Of a stretch of 64,000 nucleotides of DNA, positions 1-8,141 are shown one piece after another (the first letter of the stretch is position 1; each line of letters opens with the position of its first letter). The DNA comes from Actinomycetales bacterium (GTDB lineage: Bacteria > Actinomycetota > Actinomycetes > Actinomycetales > Dermatophilaceae). Where the stretch lies: contig JADJVI010000031.1 of the NCBI GenBank assembly GCA_016710645.1, positions 1-64,000 of the forward strand, written 5' to 3'. Both the position numbers and the translations under genes were made by a program. Below the pieces are notes generated by a model, which was not told where the DNA came from, did no database searches, and saw nothing but the letters and a program-made list of their open reading frames with translations.

Positions 1-641
1 TCGACGTCGTGGACCGAGTAGGCCACATCGTCAGACCAGTCCATAACCTCGGCTTCCAGGCAGCGATCGTCCGGCTCGGCACCCTCGCGGAACCAGTCGA
101 AGACTGGCCGATCGTCCTCGTAGACACCGAATTTGGCGGTGTCGCCGGGGCCCTCACCGCGGCCCCATGGGTATTTCGTCGCCGCGTCGAGGCTGGCCCG
201 GGTGAGGTTGAGACCGGCCGGCCGGCCGTCGGGGTGGACGCGCTTGGCCTCCAGGCGGGTGAGGATCCGCAGTGTCTGCGCGTTGCCCTCGAATCCACCG
301 ATCCCAGAAGCCAATTCATTGAGCACCGACTCGCCATGGTGTCCGAACGGCGGGTGGCCGAGATCGTGGGCGAGGCACGCCGTGTCGACGACGTCAGCGT
401 CACACCCGAGGGCCGCACCGAACTCCCGCCCGATCTGGGCCACCTCCAGCGAGTGGGTCAGCCGGGTGCGGATGAAGTCGTCGGACCCCGGCTGCACCAC
501 CTGAGTCTTGGCCGACAGTCGCCGCAACGCTGCCGAGTGCAGCAATCTGGCGCGGTCCCGGGCAAAGTCGTCGCGGTCAGCCCGCTTGTGAGCCGGGTCT
601 TCGGCCACCCACCGCTGCCGGTCGCGAGCGGCATAGGTCAT
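1..641 (-). CDS. dgt: Deoxyguanosinetriphosphate triphosphohydrolase-like protein, C-terminus cut by the window edge
   Basis: An HD-domain dNTP triphosphohydrolase, which removes triphosphate from dNTPs. The start is ATG at 641 (MTYAARDRQRW), four bases after the stop of the upstream gene and behind a GAGGG Shine-Dalgarno. About 213 residues are present. Visible signatures are RLTHSLEV, the HD metal-site stretch AHDLGHPPFGHHGE near residues 75-90, and NLTRASLDAATKYPWG. The rest, including the later metal ligand, lies outside the window. The neighbour dusB two genes upstream agrees with the usual actinobacterial dusB-dgt-dnaG order, so dnaG probably follows to the left. It is cotranscribed with the DUF3806-like gene. 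Confidence 0.9.
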   Translation of the reverse strand, partial: MTYAARDRQRWVAEDPAHKRADRDDFARDRARLLHSAALRRLSAKTQVVQPGSDDFIRTRLTHSLEVAQIGREFGAALGCDADVVDTACLAHDLGHPPFGHHGESVLNELASGIGGFEGNAQTLRILTRLEAKRVHPDGRPAGLNLTRASLDAATKYPWGRGEGPGDTAKFGVYEDDRPVFDWFREGAEPDDRCLEAEVMDWSDDVAYSVHDV

Positions 642-645
642 GCCC

Positions 646-1152
646 TCACCGGGTCCTGAGCCGCACGATATGGCCCAATACGCCTGGCACCCAACCAGTT
701 TGGTGGTTGAGCCACCTGGCGCTGACGAGGTTCTGCGGCACGATGACCATGTCGTCCTCGGACCCCATGAGTCCGAGGTCGGTGCCATAGACGTCGGTGA
801 CCATCCCCCACCGCAGGTCAGTCGCGCTCTCCAGGAAGGCGCCCAGGCCCACTCCCCACCGGTGGGTGACGACGGCGTAGTCCTCCCGGTCGCGCTCTTT
901 CACGGCATACCAGCCGTCCATCGCGGCATCGAGCGCGGAGCCGAGCGCCGGCAAGTCGGTGACGTCGACGTCGGCCGCGCGCAGCGCCGCCAGGTCGGTG
1001 TCGAGGGCTGCCCGTTGCTCCTCGGATAGGGCGCGCCAACGCGGCCGTCCGGGCAGGGCATCGTCATCAGGCATGCCGTCCGCAGCGCCGTCGGCGGCGG
1101 GGGCAGCGGCCGAGTCCGGCTCGCGCCGGTCACCCTTGGAGAACCAGCCCAT
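646..1152 (-). CDS. DUF3806-like protein of unknown function
   Basis: A 168-residue acidic protein without signal peptide or membrane segment. Residues 1-40 are low-complexity (Ala/Asp/Pro rich). The folded part carries YAVVTHRWGVGLGAFLE and WGMVTDVYGTDLGL, which resemble the DUF3806 family; this assignment is from memory and is tentative. The start ATG at 1152 has the -10-like hexamer TAGGCT six bases upstream, so this gene probably has its own promoter and a leaderless transcript that also reads dgt. It contains one dispersed GTATGCCGT-type site at 902. The function is unknown. Confidence 0.6.
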   Translation of the reverse strand: MGWFSKGDRREPDSAAAPAADGAADGMPDDDALPGRPRWRALSEEQRAALDTDLAALRAADVDVTDLPALGSALDAAMDGWYAVKERDREDYAVVTHRWGVGLGAFLESATDLRWGMVTDVYGTDLGLMGSEDDMVIVPQNLVSARWLNHQTGWVPGVLGHIVRLRTR

Positions 1153-1178
1153 GGGGCCAGCCTAACGATCCCCGGCGC

Positions 1179-1823
1179 TCACAGCCCTGCGAGTTGGGCT
1201 CGGGCCCGGGTCACCCAGGCAGGCACCTCGCCATAGCGCTGCGACGGGATGGGCTCGTATGCCGCGCAGCACTCGACGAGGGTCTGCATCCGGCGCGTTC
1301 GGGTGGTCTCCTGCTTGGCCGACACGACCCACCAGATGCACGACTTGCGATAGCTCGGTGCGGCCAACGCCCAGAACGCTGACGCCCGATCATCGGCTGC
1401 CAACAACGCCGCATAGTCGGGCGGCAACTGCCCCGCCTCGGCCTGCTCGTAGGCGTAGATGCCCTGTTTGTCCTCGCTGCGAGCCGCGTAGGCGGCCAGT
1501 CCGGCAGGATGCATCCGGCCTTCCGCGGTCAGCTGCTCGATGAGTGCGATGTTGACCTTGCTCCAGGTGCTCCCCCGACGTCGCGGGGACCAGCGCTGCC
1601 GCACCGCGTCAGGGCCCATGCTGTGCACCACTGAGTCGATCCACCCGAAACACAGCGCCTCGGGCACGGCGTCCTCCCAGGTGAGGCCGCGCGGCTCAAT
1701 GTGCTTCTTACGCAGACCCATCCACAACTCGCTCGCCGAATCGTGATGCGCTGCAAGCCAATCGCGAAACTCACTGGACGACTCGAAGAAGGTGACCTCG
1801 GGCTGGGAGGAGGCGGACGGCAT
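1179..1823 (-). CDS. YdeI/OmpD-associated family protein
   Basis: A 214-residue cytoplasmic protein with the family hallmarks FFESSSEFRDWLAAHH at the N-terminus, LCFGWIDSVV near residues 57-66, RQRWSPRRRGSTWSKVN near 75-91, and a C-terminal domain ending WVTRARAQL. Members are linked to bacteriocin or peptide tolerance in some bacteria, but the biochemical role is not established. The start at 1823 lies six bases after the dusB stop, so it is probably cotranscribed with dusB. A copy of the dispersed motif (1817) sits exactly on its first codons. The C-terminal region 'SYRKSCIWWVVSAKQETTR' is typical of the family. Confidence 0.85.
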   Translation of the reverse strand: MPSASSQPEVTFFESSSEFRDWLAAHHDSASELWMGLRKKHIEPRGLTWEDAVPEALCFGWIDSVVHSMGPDAVRQRWSPRRRGSTWSKVNIALIEQLTAEGRMHPAGLAAYAARSEDKQGIYAYEQAEAGQLPPDYAALLAADDRASAFWALAAPSYRKSCIWWVVSAKQETTRTRRMQTLVECCAAYEPIPSQRYGEVPAWVTRARAQLAGL

Positions 1824-1829
1824 ACCGAA

Positions 1830-2996
1830 TCACCCTCCCGAGACGTCGAGTTCGGCCTCGGCCACGAGCGCACGCTGGGCCTCGGTGAGGTCGGGCGAGT
1901 CGAGCCAGCCCTCCGGGAGGACGACCTTCTTGGGGGTGCCGGCCCGACCGCGTTGGCCCTCGGCGTCGGCGCCCGGCCAGGGCGCAGCCGGGTCGAGCCC
2001 TGCCAGCAGCTCGTCGAGCGCGGCGAGCGAGTCGACGAGCGCGAGCTGGTTGCGCAACGTGGGCCCGGCGGGAAAGCCCTTGAGATACCACGCGATGTGC
2101 TTGCGGATGTCTCGGCAGCCGCGCCGCTCGTCGCCATAGAAGTCCACCAGGTATGCCGCGTGGCGGGCCAGCGTGGCGGCCACCTCACCGAGAGTGGGCT
2201 GCACCCGCTCAGGGCGACCGGCGAAGGCCGCGGATAGATCGGCGAACAGCCACGGTCGACCGAGGCACCCGCGCCCGACCACGACTCCGTCACAGCCGGT
2301 CTCGGCAACCATCCACAGCGCGTCGTCAGCCGACCAGATATCGCCGTTGCCGAGCACCGGGATGTCGGGCAGCGCCTCCTTGAGCCGGGCGATCGCGCTC
2401 CAGTCGGCCTGGCCGGAGTAGTGCTGGGAGGCAGTCCGGCCATGCAATGCGACGGCAGCCACCCCCTCGGCCGCCGCAATCCGTCCGGCGTCAAGGTAGG
2501 TCTGGTGGTCCTCGTCGATGCCGATCCGCATCTTGACCGTCACCGGGACGTCGCGCCGGGCGCCCTCTTGGACGACGGCCGCGACGATCGACCGGAAGAG
2601 GTCGCGCTTCCAGGGCAGCGCCGAGCCGCCCCCCTTGCGGGTCACCTTGGGCACCGGACACCCGAAGTTGAGGTCGATGTGGTCGGCGCGGTCCTCCTGC
2701 ACCAGGATCCGCGCAGCGGCGCGGGCGGTCACGGGGTCGACGGAGTAGAGCTGCACCGAGCGCGGCTGCTCGTCAGCGTCGTGCTCGATGAGGCGCATCG
2801 TCTCGGCGTTGCGCTCGACCAGCGCGCGCGAGGTGATCATCTCCGAGACGTAGAGGCAGTCGCCCCCGAACTCGCGACACAACCGCCGGAAGGCCCGGTT
2901 GGTGATGCCCGCCATCGGCGCGAGGACGACGGGGGTCGCGATGGCATGCCGTCCAAGCTGCAGGGGCGGCAGCGTCGGAACAAGGGCAGTCGGCAT
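1830..2996 (-). CDS. dusB: tRNA-dihydrouridine synthase
   Basis: An FMN-dependent enzyme that reduces specific uridines of tRNA to dihydrouridine. It has 388 residues, the usual length. The TIM barrel starts with VVLAPMAGITNRAFRRLC (residues about 24-41). The substrate-binding and active-site stretch is DLNFGCPVPKVTRKGGGSAL with the catalytic Cys near residue 110. Further landmarks are VKMRIGID, ALHGRTASQHYSG, PVLGNGDI and GVVVGRGCLGRPW for the FMN phosphate. The C-terminal helical domain includes RKHIAWYLKGFP. The start ATG has GACAAT six bases upstream and no Shine-Dalgarno, suggesting a leaderless message. It heads the leftward run dusB-YdeI-DUF3806-dgt. Confidence 0.97.
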   Translation of the reverse strand: MPTALVPTLPPLQLGRHAIATPVVLAPMAGITNRAFRRLCREFGGDCLYVSEMITSRALVERNAETMRLIEHDADEQPRSVQLYSVDPVTARAAARILVQEDRADHIDLNFGCPVPKVTRKGGGSALPWKRDLFRSIVAAVVQEGARRDVPVTVKMRIGIDEDHQTYLDAGRIAAAEGVAAVALHGRTASQHYSGQADWSAIARLKEALPDIPVLGNGDIWSADDALWMVAETGCDGVVVGRGCLGRPWLFADLSAAFAGRPERVQPTLGEVAATLARHAAYLVDFYGDERRGCRDIRKHIAWYLKGFPAGPTLRNQLALVDSLAALDELLAGLDPAAPWPGADAEGQRGRAGTPKKVVLPEGWLDSPDLTEAQRALVAEAELDVSGG

Positions 2997-3083
2997 CCGC
3001 CCATTGTCTCAGCGAGCGCCGCTGCGGTCACATCGCGCCGTCACCAACCAAGGCGGCCTCTGGCCAGCGGCCGGCTCGCTTGG

Positions 3084-3527
3084 TCAGCGCAGGATGGCCA
3101 GCAGGCCGGGCTCCGGGCGCCCAGCAGCACGAGCCTTCGGTTGCAGCCACGAGAAGGCCGCCAAGACCGCGTCGATGCCCTCCAGATACTCCGTGACGGC
3201 ATCCGACTCCTGACCGCGCAGCCGAGCCAGCACGACGGCATACCGGTCGGCCAAAGCCAAGGCTTCCTCGGGGCTACGCCACCCGATGAGTATGCCGTCC
3301 GGCACCGACGGAAACCCGTCCGGCACCGTCCCCCACCACCCGTCGGGGGTGTCTTCCTCGGGGATACCGCGCCGCTGCAGGATGACGACCGCCTCGTGGC
3401 CGCTGGTCCACGGCGAGCACTGGGCCCGACGCCGACTGTGTGCGTCCGCAGCCGCGAGCACCGTGTCGAGATCGGGACCGATCAGATCGGCTGCGGCCAC
3501 GGCATACACGCTCAGCGTCGCGCTCAC
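3084..3527 (-). CDS. Hypothetical protein
   Basis: A 147-residue soluble protein that I do not recognise. Visible features are an N-terminal hydrophobic strand (SVYAVAAADLIG), a central acidic turn (RRGIPEEDTPDGWWGTVPDG) and a helical C-terminus ending RPEPGLLAILR. There is no signal peptide or membrane helix. The GTG start at 3527 is preceded six bases upstream by TAGGGT, so it has its own promoter and is probably leaderless. The gene carries three exact copies of the dispersed 9-mer (3235, 3290, 3499), unusually many for its length. The start could be another codon, but the leaderless arrangement favours this one. Confidence 0.7.
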   Translation of the reverse strand: MSATLSVYAVAAADLIGPDLDTVLAAADAHSRRRAQCSPWTSGHEAVVILQRRGIPEEDTPDGWWGTVPDGFPSVPDGILIGWRSPEEALALADRYAVVLARLRGQESDAVTEYLEGIDAVLAAFSWLQPKARAAGRPEPGLLAILR

Positions 3528-3581
3528 GAATCGACCCTATCGGCCGGCCGGAGCGGCGAGGCGGTCGCCCTCACGTGCCTC

Positions 3582-4301
3582 TCAGGTCACCTCGCGGGCG
3601 AACTCGGCGATGATCGCGCTCGTCTTCCAGGGATGGGTGAGCGGCATCAGGTGACTCCCCCCACGGATGGTGCGCACCCGGCAGTCTCGCGCGTGGGCGG
3701 CATACTGCCGGGTGTTGACCGCCACCTGGTCGAGAGTGCCGTGCACGATGAGCACCGGGCAGGTGACGGTGTCGAGCAGATCGGGCCGGCCGCCCGCCAT
3801 GACCTCGGCCCACATCGTCGGGATGTCGGTGAAGTAGTAGCCCTCGCGCAGGATGGGACCTGCGACCTCCGGCGGCGAGATCCGCGACAGGATCCGGTCG
3901 TTGAAGCGGGTCATCCGTTCTGGACCGGCCGTCTCGGTCGCCCAGCCGAGCGCCCGATAGACCGCGGCGCCCGGCCCCGACGGCACTGCTGTGGACCCCA
4001 TGAGCACCAGCCCGGCGAGACGGTCGCTGTGTTGGGACGCGTAGGTCATCGCGACATAGCCGCCCAGTGAGTGCCCCGCCAGCACGACCGGTATGCCGTC
4101 CGGCGCGGACTCCACGGCACGCGCGACGATCTCGACCGCAGCGCCCATGGTGAACGGGATGTCGACGGACTGGCCGTGCCGCGGCAGATCGGGCGTGACC
4201 ACCTCGAACTCAGGCTCCAGCCAGCGGCGATGGGCGGCCCACTGGACCCCGCTCACGCGGGTGCCGTGCACGAGGACCAACCGGGCGCGAGGAGCTTTCA
4301 C
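3582..4301 (-). CDS. Alpha/beta hydrolase
   Basis: A 239-residue cytoplasmic hydrolase. LVLVHGTRVSG near residue 10 forms the oxyanion-hole loop. The nucleophile elbow is AGHSLGGYVA (Ser near 97). Acid and His candidates are in HGTLDQVAVN and GGSHLMPLTHP. The cap region is short. I chose GTG 4301 rather than 4307 because the -10-like TAGGCT (4314-4309) then lies seven bases upstream, matching the leaderless pattern of neighbouring genes. It is divergent from the glycosyltransferase. A dispersed motif at 4091 is read Asp-Gly-Ile-Pro with an ATA codon. The substrate cannot be told from sequence. Confidence 0.88.
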   Translation of the reverse strand: MKAPRARLVLVHGTRVSGVQWAAHRRWLEPEFEVVTPDLPRHGQSVDIPFTMGAAVEIVARAVESAPDGIPVVLAGHSLGGYVAMTYASQHSDRLAGLVLMGSTAVPSGPGAAVYRALGWATETAGPERMTRFNDRILSRISPPEVAGPILREGYYFTDIPTMWAEVMAGGRPDLLDTVTCPVLIVHGTLDQVAVNTRQYAAHARDCRVRTIRGGSHLMPLTHPWKTSAIIAEFAREVT

Positions 4302-4486
4302 AAGCACCAGCCTAGAACTGCGGCTTGCTGCCGATCGCCCTCATCACGGCTGTTCTGCTGTCGCCCGCAGGCCGACTCCCAGTGTCATCCCCCGGCCCAG
4401 GTCGGCGGTCGGCAGGTCAGCGACGAACCAGGTGCGGCCCGCAGAATGTCCCACCGCGCCCAGCGGGGATGCGCAGCGGGCCCCAG

Positions 4487-4506
4487 CATCGCTACATTTT
4501 GCGATG
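4487..4506 (+). promoter_or_regulatory. Palindrome over a likely -10 element
   Basis: CATCGC (4487-4492) and GCGATG (4501-4506) form an inverted repeat around TACATT, a good -10 hexamer, about 50 bases before the glycosyltransferase start. It could be an operator of the glycosyltransferase/deacetylase pair. No regulator is assigned. The rest of the 4302-4547 gap shows nothing further. Confidence 0.3.
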
Positions 4507-4547
4507 GCTGCCGGGGGATGGCCTCGGGGGAAGACGGGGGTCGGAAC

Positions 4548-5606
4548 ATGCTGGGCACTCAGGGGGAATCCAGGCTTGGCGATGCGGCGAGGCCGACCCG
4601 CGTGACAGTCGGAGTCTTGACCTTCCACCGACCCCACCACATCACTGAGGTCGTCCGCGCGGTTCACGATCAGATCCTCGCCCTCGATCCATCCCGGTTC
4701 GACGCGCAGTTGGTCGTCGTCGACAACGACCCAGGGGGCAGCGCCAGCGAGCCAGTCCTGGGCCTCGGCCTGAGTCGGGTGCGGTATGTCATCGAGCCGA
4801 CCCCGGGCATCGCCGCCGGGCGCAACCGGGCCCTCGCCGAGGCAGCCGGGTCGCACGTCGTCCTCTTCCTCGACGACGACGGTCGCCCGGGCCCCCGCTG
4901 GCTCGAGCTCATGCTCGAGGCGTGGCTGCGTAGCCGCCCGGCCGCTGTCGCCGGATGGGTGGATACCCAGCACGAGGGACCAGTCGACGCGTGGATCCAG
5001 GCCGGCGGCTTCTTCGAGCGGCGCCGATGGGAGGACGGTCAGCTCCTGGATGCGGCGGCCTGTGGCAACCTGCTCATCGACCTCGACCAACTCGGCACGC
5101 TGCGCTTCCTCACGGGTTTGGGCCTGGCTGGCGGCGAGGACACCCTCCTCACCCGCCAGCTCGTGGCGCGAGGAGGACGGATCGTCTTCTGTCGCGACGC
5201 CGTCGTCGTCGATATCGTCTCGACAGAGCGAGTCACTCGGCGCTGGGTGTTGATCCGGTCTCTGAGCCACGGCAATCAGGGCGGCCTGCTCGACATGTGC
5301 CTGTCAGACTCGCCGGCCGCGCGATTGACAGCGGGTCTCGGCGGACTGGCCAGGATCGGGGGCGGCGCTGCCCGCGCCGCCGTGGGTGTGCTCGGAGGTT
5401 CCCAGCGGGCACGTGCCCTCGGCGCCCGGACGGCGATGCGCGGCGTGGGGATGACGTTGGCAGCGCTGGGCTTGACCTACAACGAGTACGCCAGGGATCG
5501 CAGCGGGCTGCGCCGGCTCGCTCGGGCACCTGAAGTCCTGCGACCCGGCAACCTCGCCACCACGGATGCCGCCCAGCCGGGGGCCGTTGTCAGGACGACG
5601 GCATGA
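4548..5606 (+). CDS. Family 2 glycosyltransferase
   Basis: A cytoplasmic GT-A type transferase of 352 residues that moves sugar from a nucleotide donor. TVGVLTFHRP begins the fold. VVDNDPGG and PTPGIAAGRNRAL bind the donor. FLDDDGRPGPRW holds the DxD metal motif near residue 108. AACGNLLID and GLGLAGGEDTLLTRQL contain the catalytic ED pair. The C-terminal 120 residues are amphipathic and may contact the membrane. I start at ATG 4548 with GGGGG upstream; 4518 (GTG-free ATG, ten codons earlier) is an alternative. It overlaps the deacetylase by four bases (ATGA), so the two are translationally coupled and probably build or modify a cell-surface polysaccharide. Confidence 0.85.
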   Translation: MLGTQGESRLGDAARPTRVTVGVLTFHRPHHITEVVRAVHDQILALDPSRFDAQLVVVDNDPGGSASEPVLGLGLSRVRYVIEPTPGIAAGRNRALAEAAGSHVVLFLDDDGRPGPRWLELMLEAWLRSRPAAVAGWVDTQHEGPVDAWIQAGGFFERRRWEDGQLLDAAACGNLLIDLDQLGTLRFLTGLGLAGGEDTLLTRQLVARGGRIVFCRDAVVVDIVSTERVTRRWVLIRSLSHGNQGGLLDMCLSDSPAARLTAGLGGLARIGGGAARAAVGVLGGSQRARALGARTAMRGVGMTLAALGLTYNEYARDRSGLRRLARAPEVLRPGNLATTDAAQPGAVVRTTA

Positions 5607-6343
5607 TCTCTGCCGGGGCACGAGCCGTGGTGCGTCGGGTGCGAAAGCCGGTCGATGCCGTCACCGGCCCGCTGCTCGGGTCGATCATCAGCGTGGCATC
5701 ACCCGATCCGATCCTCGTCCTTACCTTCGACGACGGTCCAGCGCCCGGGGTCACCGAAGGCTTGGCTCAACTCGTGGTGGACGCTGGAGGGTCGGCCGTT
5801 TTCTTCGTCCTGCTGACCCGGGCCCGTCAGGAGCCCGGCCTGCTTCGCGATCTCGCGGCTGCAGGACACGAGATTGCCCTGCACGGCCTGGACCATCGAC
5901 GGCTGCCGACGTTGACCCGATCGGCCGCCCAGCTCTGGGTGCAGGACGGTAAAGCCGAACTCGAGGACCTCATCGGCCAGGAGGTGCGCTGGTTCCGGCC
6001 CCCCCATGGGGCCCAGAACCCGAGGACCCGCCTTCAGGCGCAGCGCGCGGGCCTCACGACCGTTCTCTGGTCCGGAACCACCTGGGACTGGAAGGACGTC
6101 TCCGAGGCAGACCGGATGACCAAGGCCCTCGCGGACTCACGACCGGGCGCGATCCTCTTGGCGCACGACGGGACCGCGGACGCGACGGACCTCGCCGCCG
6201 AGCCGAAGCCGCCAGAGGTCGACAAGTTCGCGTTGCTGAGCGCCTTGCTCGACGCGTGGTCAGAACGGGGGTTGCGCACGGTGACCCTGTCCGACGCGCT
6301 CAAGACTGGTATGCCGGTTCGTCGCCTCAGCTTTTCCGACTGA
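5603..6343 (+). CDS. Polysaccharide deacetylase (NodB domain)
   Basis: A carbohydrate esterase 4 type deacetylase of 246 residues that removes N- or O-acetyl groups from surface glycans. The NodB signature TFDDGPAPG (near 43-51) supplies catalytic Asp and metal Asp. HGLDH near residue 94 gives the two metal His residues. WFRPPHGAQN near 132 and TTVLWSGTTWDW follow. ILLAHDGT near 192 carries the catalytic His. There is no clear signal peptide, though residues 1-30 are basic. The start overlaps the stop of the glycosyltransferase (ATGA). It ends 20 bases from the convergent glyS stop. Confidence 0.9.
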   Translation: MISAGARAVVRRVRKPVDAVTGPLLGSIISVASPDPILVLTFDDGPAPGVTEGLAQLVVDAGGSAVFFVLLTRARQEPGLLRDLAAAGHEIALHGLDHRRLPTLTRSAAQLWVQDGKAELEDLIGQEVRWFRPPHGAQNPRTRLQAQRAGLTTVLWSGTTWDWKDVSEADRMTKALADSRPGAILLAHDGTADATDLAAEPKPPEVDKFALLSALLDAWSERGLRTVTLSDALKTGMPVRRLSFSD

Positions 6344-6363
6344 GGACTGCGGGACGAGACGGT

Positions 6364-7761
6364 TCAGGCTCCGATGAGGCGAGCGGCGAGGTAACCCTCG
6401 ACCTGGTCCAGGGCAATGCGCTGCTGGGCCATGGTGTCGCGCTCGCGAATCGTCACCGCGTGGTCGTCAAGGGTGTCGAAGTCGACGGTGATGCAGAACG
6501 GCGTGCCGATCTCGTCCTGGCGACGGTAACGCTTCCCGATCGCGCCGGCGTCGTCGAACTCGACGTTCCAGTTGCGCCGCAGCGTGGCCGCGAGGTCGCG
6601 GGCCTTGGGCGACAGGTCGGCATTGCGCGAGAGCGGCAGCACCGCGGCCTTGACCGGCGAGAGCCGCGGGTCCAGGCGCAGCACGACCCGCTTGTCGACG
6701 CCACCCTTGGTGTTGGGGGCCTCGTCCTCGGCGTAGGCGTCGACGAGGAAGGTCATCAGGCTGCGCGATAGACCGGCTGCGGGCTCGATGACATAGGGCG
6801 TGTAACGCTCACCGGTGGCCTGGTCGAAGTAGGACAGGTCGGTGCCGGAGTGCGAGGAGTGCGACGAGAGATCGAAGTCGGTGCGGTTGGCGATGCCCTC
6901 CAGCTCGCCCCACTCCGAGCCGGTGAAGTTGAAGCGGTACTCGATGTCGACGGTGCGCTTCGAGTAGTGCGACAGCTTCTCCTTCGGGTGCTCGTAGTGG
7001 CGCAGGTTGTCGGCCTTGATGCCCAGCTCGACGTACCAGCGGGTGCGCTCGTCGATCCAATATTGGTGCCACTCTTCGTCCTCACCCGGCTTGACGAAGA
7101 ACTCCATCTCCATCTGCTCGAACTCGCGGGTGCGGAAGATGAAGTTGCCGGGCGTGATCTCGTTGCGGAAGCTCTTACCGGTCTGGGCGATGCCGAACGG
7201 CGGCTTCTTGCGGGCGGCCTGCTCGACGTTCTTGAAGTTGATGAAGATGCCCTGGGCGGTCTCCGGGCGCAGGTAGTGCAGCCCGCTCTCGTCGTCGACC
7301 ACGCCGAGGTAGGTCTTGAGCATCATGTTGAAGGCCCGCGGCTCGGTCCACTGGCCACGGTTGCCGCAGTGCGGACACGCGATCTCAGCCAGCGGAATGT
7401 CGTCGGGGTTGACGTTGCCGGACTTCTTCGCGGCGGCCGCCTCCTGGAGGTGGTCGGCGCGTAGCCGCTTGTGGCAGGACAGGCACTCCACCAGCGGGTC
7501 GGAGAAGGTGCCGACGTGACCCGAGGCGACCCAGGTCTCGCGCGGCAGGATGATCGAGGAGTCCAGGCCGACGACGTCCTCGCGCGCATGGACCATCGAC
7601 TTCCACCACTGCCGCTTGATGTTCTCCTTGAGCTCCACACCGAGCGGCCCGTAGTCCCATGCCGACCGCGTGCCGCCGTAAATCTCCCCACACGGGAAGA
7701 CGAAGCCCCTGCGCTTGCAGAGGCTGACAACGGTGTCGACGGTGGAGGTGCTGGAAGCCAT
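6364..7761 (-). CDS. glyS: Glycyl-tRNA synthetase, dimeric (alpha2) type
   Basis: A class II aminoacyl-tRNA synthetase that charges tRNA-Gly. The 465-residue length is normal for the dimeric type found in Actinobacteria. Landmarks are GFVFPCGEIYGGTRSAWDYGP at the N-terminus, two Cys pairs (CLSCHKR and CPHCGNRG) forming a zinc module, TAQGIFINFKNV, GKSFRNEITPGNFIFRTREFEQMEMEFF (motif 2), and GLSRSLMTFLVDAY (motif 3 area). The C-terminal anticodon-binding domain starts at VLRLDPRLSPVKAAVLPL. I start at ATG 7761 (MASSTSTVDTVV) because the -10-like TAACCT on the minus strand ends seven bases upstream. An extra 44 codons upstream have no family match. Confidence 0.96.
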   Translation of the reverse strand: MASSTSTVDTVVSLCKRRGFVFPCGEIYGGTRSAWDYGPLGVELKENIKRQWWKSMVHAREDVVGLDSSIILPRETWVASGHVGTFSDPLVECLSCHKRLRADHLQEAAAAKKSGNVNPDDIPLAEIACPHCGNRGQWTEPRAFNMMLKTYLGVVDDESGLHYLRPETAQGIFINFKNVEQAARKKPPFGIAQTGKSFRNEITPGNFIFRTREFEQMEMEFFVKPGEDEEWHQYWIDERTRWYVELGIKADNLRHYEHPKEKLSHYSKRTVDIEYRFNFTGSEWGELEGIANRTDFDLSSHSSHSGTDLSYFDQATGERYTPYVIEPAAGLSRSLMTFLVDAYAEDEAPNTKGGVDKRVVLRLDPRLSPVKAAVLPLSRNADLSPKARDLAATLRRNWNVEFDDAGAIGKRYRRQDEIGTPFCITVDFDTLDDHAVTIRERDTMAQQRIALDQVEGYLAARLIGA

Positions 7762-7856
7762 AAGGGACAGGTTATCGGCCCTCCCGCCCTGGGTCCGAAA
7801 CGCGAGGGTATGCCGTGCGAAGACGAAGGTATGCCGTGCGTCTACCCTTGGGCCTC

Positions 7857-8141
7857 GTGAGTCTGCCCTTCCGCTCCAAGGTCGAGCACGCATCCGCGCC
7901 GTTCATCGAGCGCCTCAACGCGCTGCCCCGCGTGGCGGCCTTCCTCATCGTGCTGGCCTTGATGGCGGCCGGGACGTTCGTGCCGAAGGTGGGATTCCTC
8001 TTCACGCTCGTCGTGGCGGCCTTCCTGGGCTGGCTGGTCTTCCTCACCTGGCCGCGTTTGGTCGGAGTCGAGAAGCTCATGCGGATCGCAGTGTTGGCCC
8101 TGGTCGGGGCCGTCGCGATCATGCAGGCGTTTCCGCGCTGA
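7857..8141 (+). CDS. Small membrane protein, DUF6703-like
   Basis: A 94-residue protein with a basic N-terminus (SLPFRSKVEH) and three hydrophobic segments, at about residues 21-38, 43-62 and 72-90. The pattern of a short cytoplasmic head, paired helices, 'FLTWPRL' and a last helix resembles the DUF6703 family of small actinobacterial membrane proteins; that name is from memory. The GTG start at 7857 follows TACCCT (7843-7848) by eight bases, a leaderless arrangement. It is divergent from glyS, and the shared intergenic region holds two copies of the dispersed motif (7808, 7829) spaced 21 bases apart. The last 23 bases overlap the convergent acetyltransferase. Confidence 0.7.
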   Translation: MSLPFRSKVEHASAPFIERLNALPRVAAFLIVLALMAAGTFVPKVGFLFTLVVAAFLGWLVFLTWPRLVGVEKLMRIAVLALVGAVAIMQAFPR

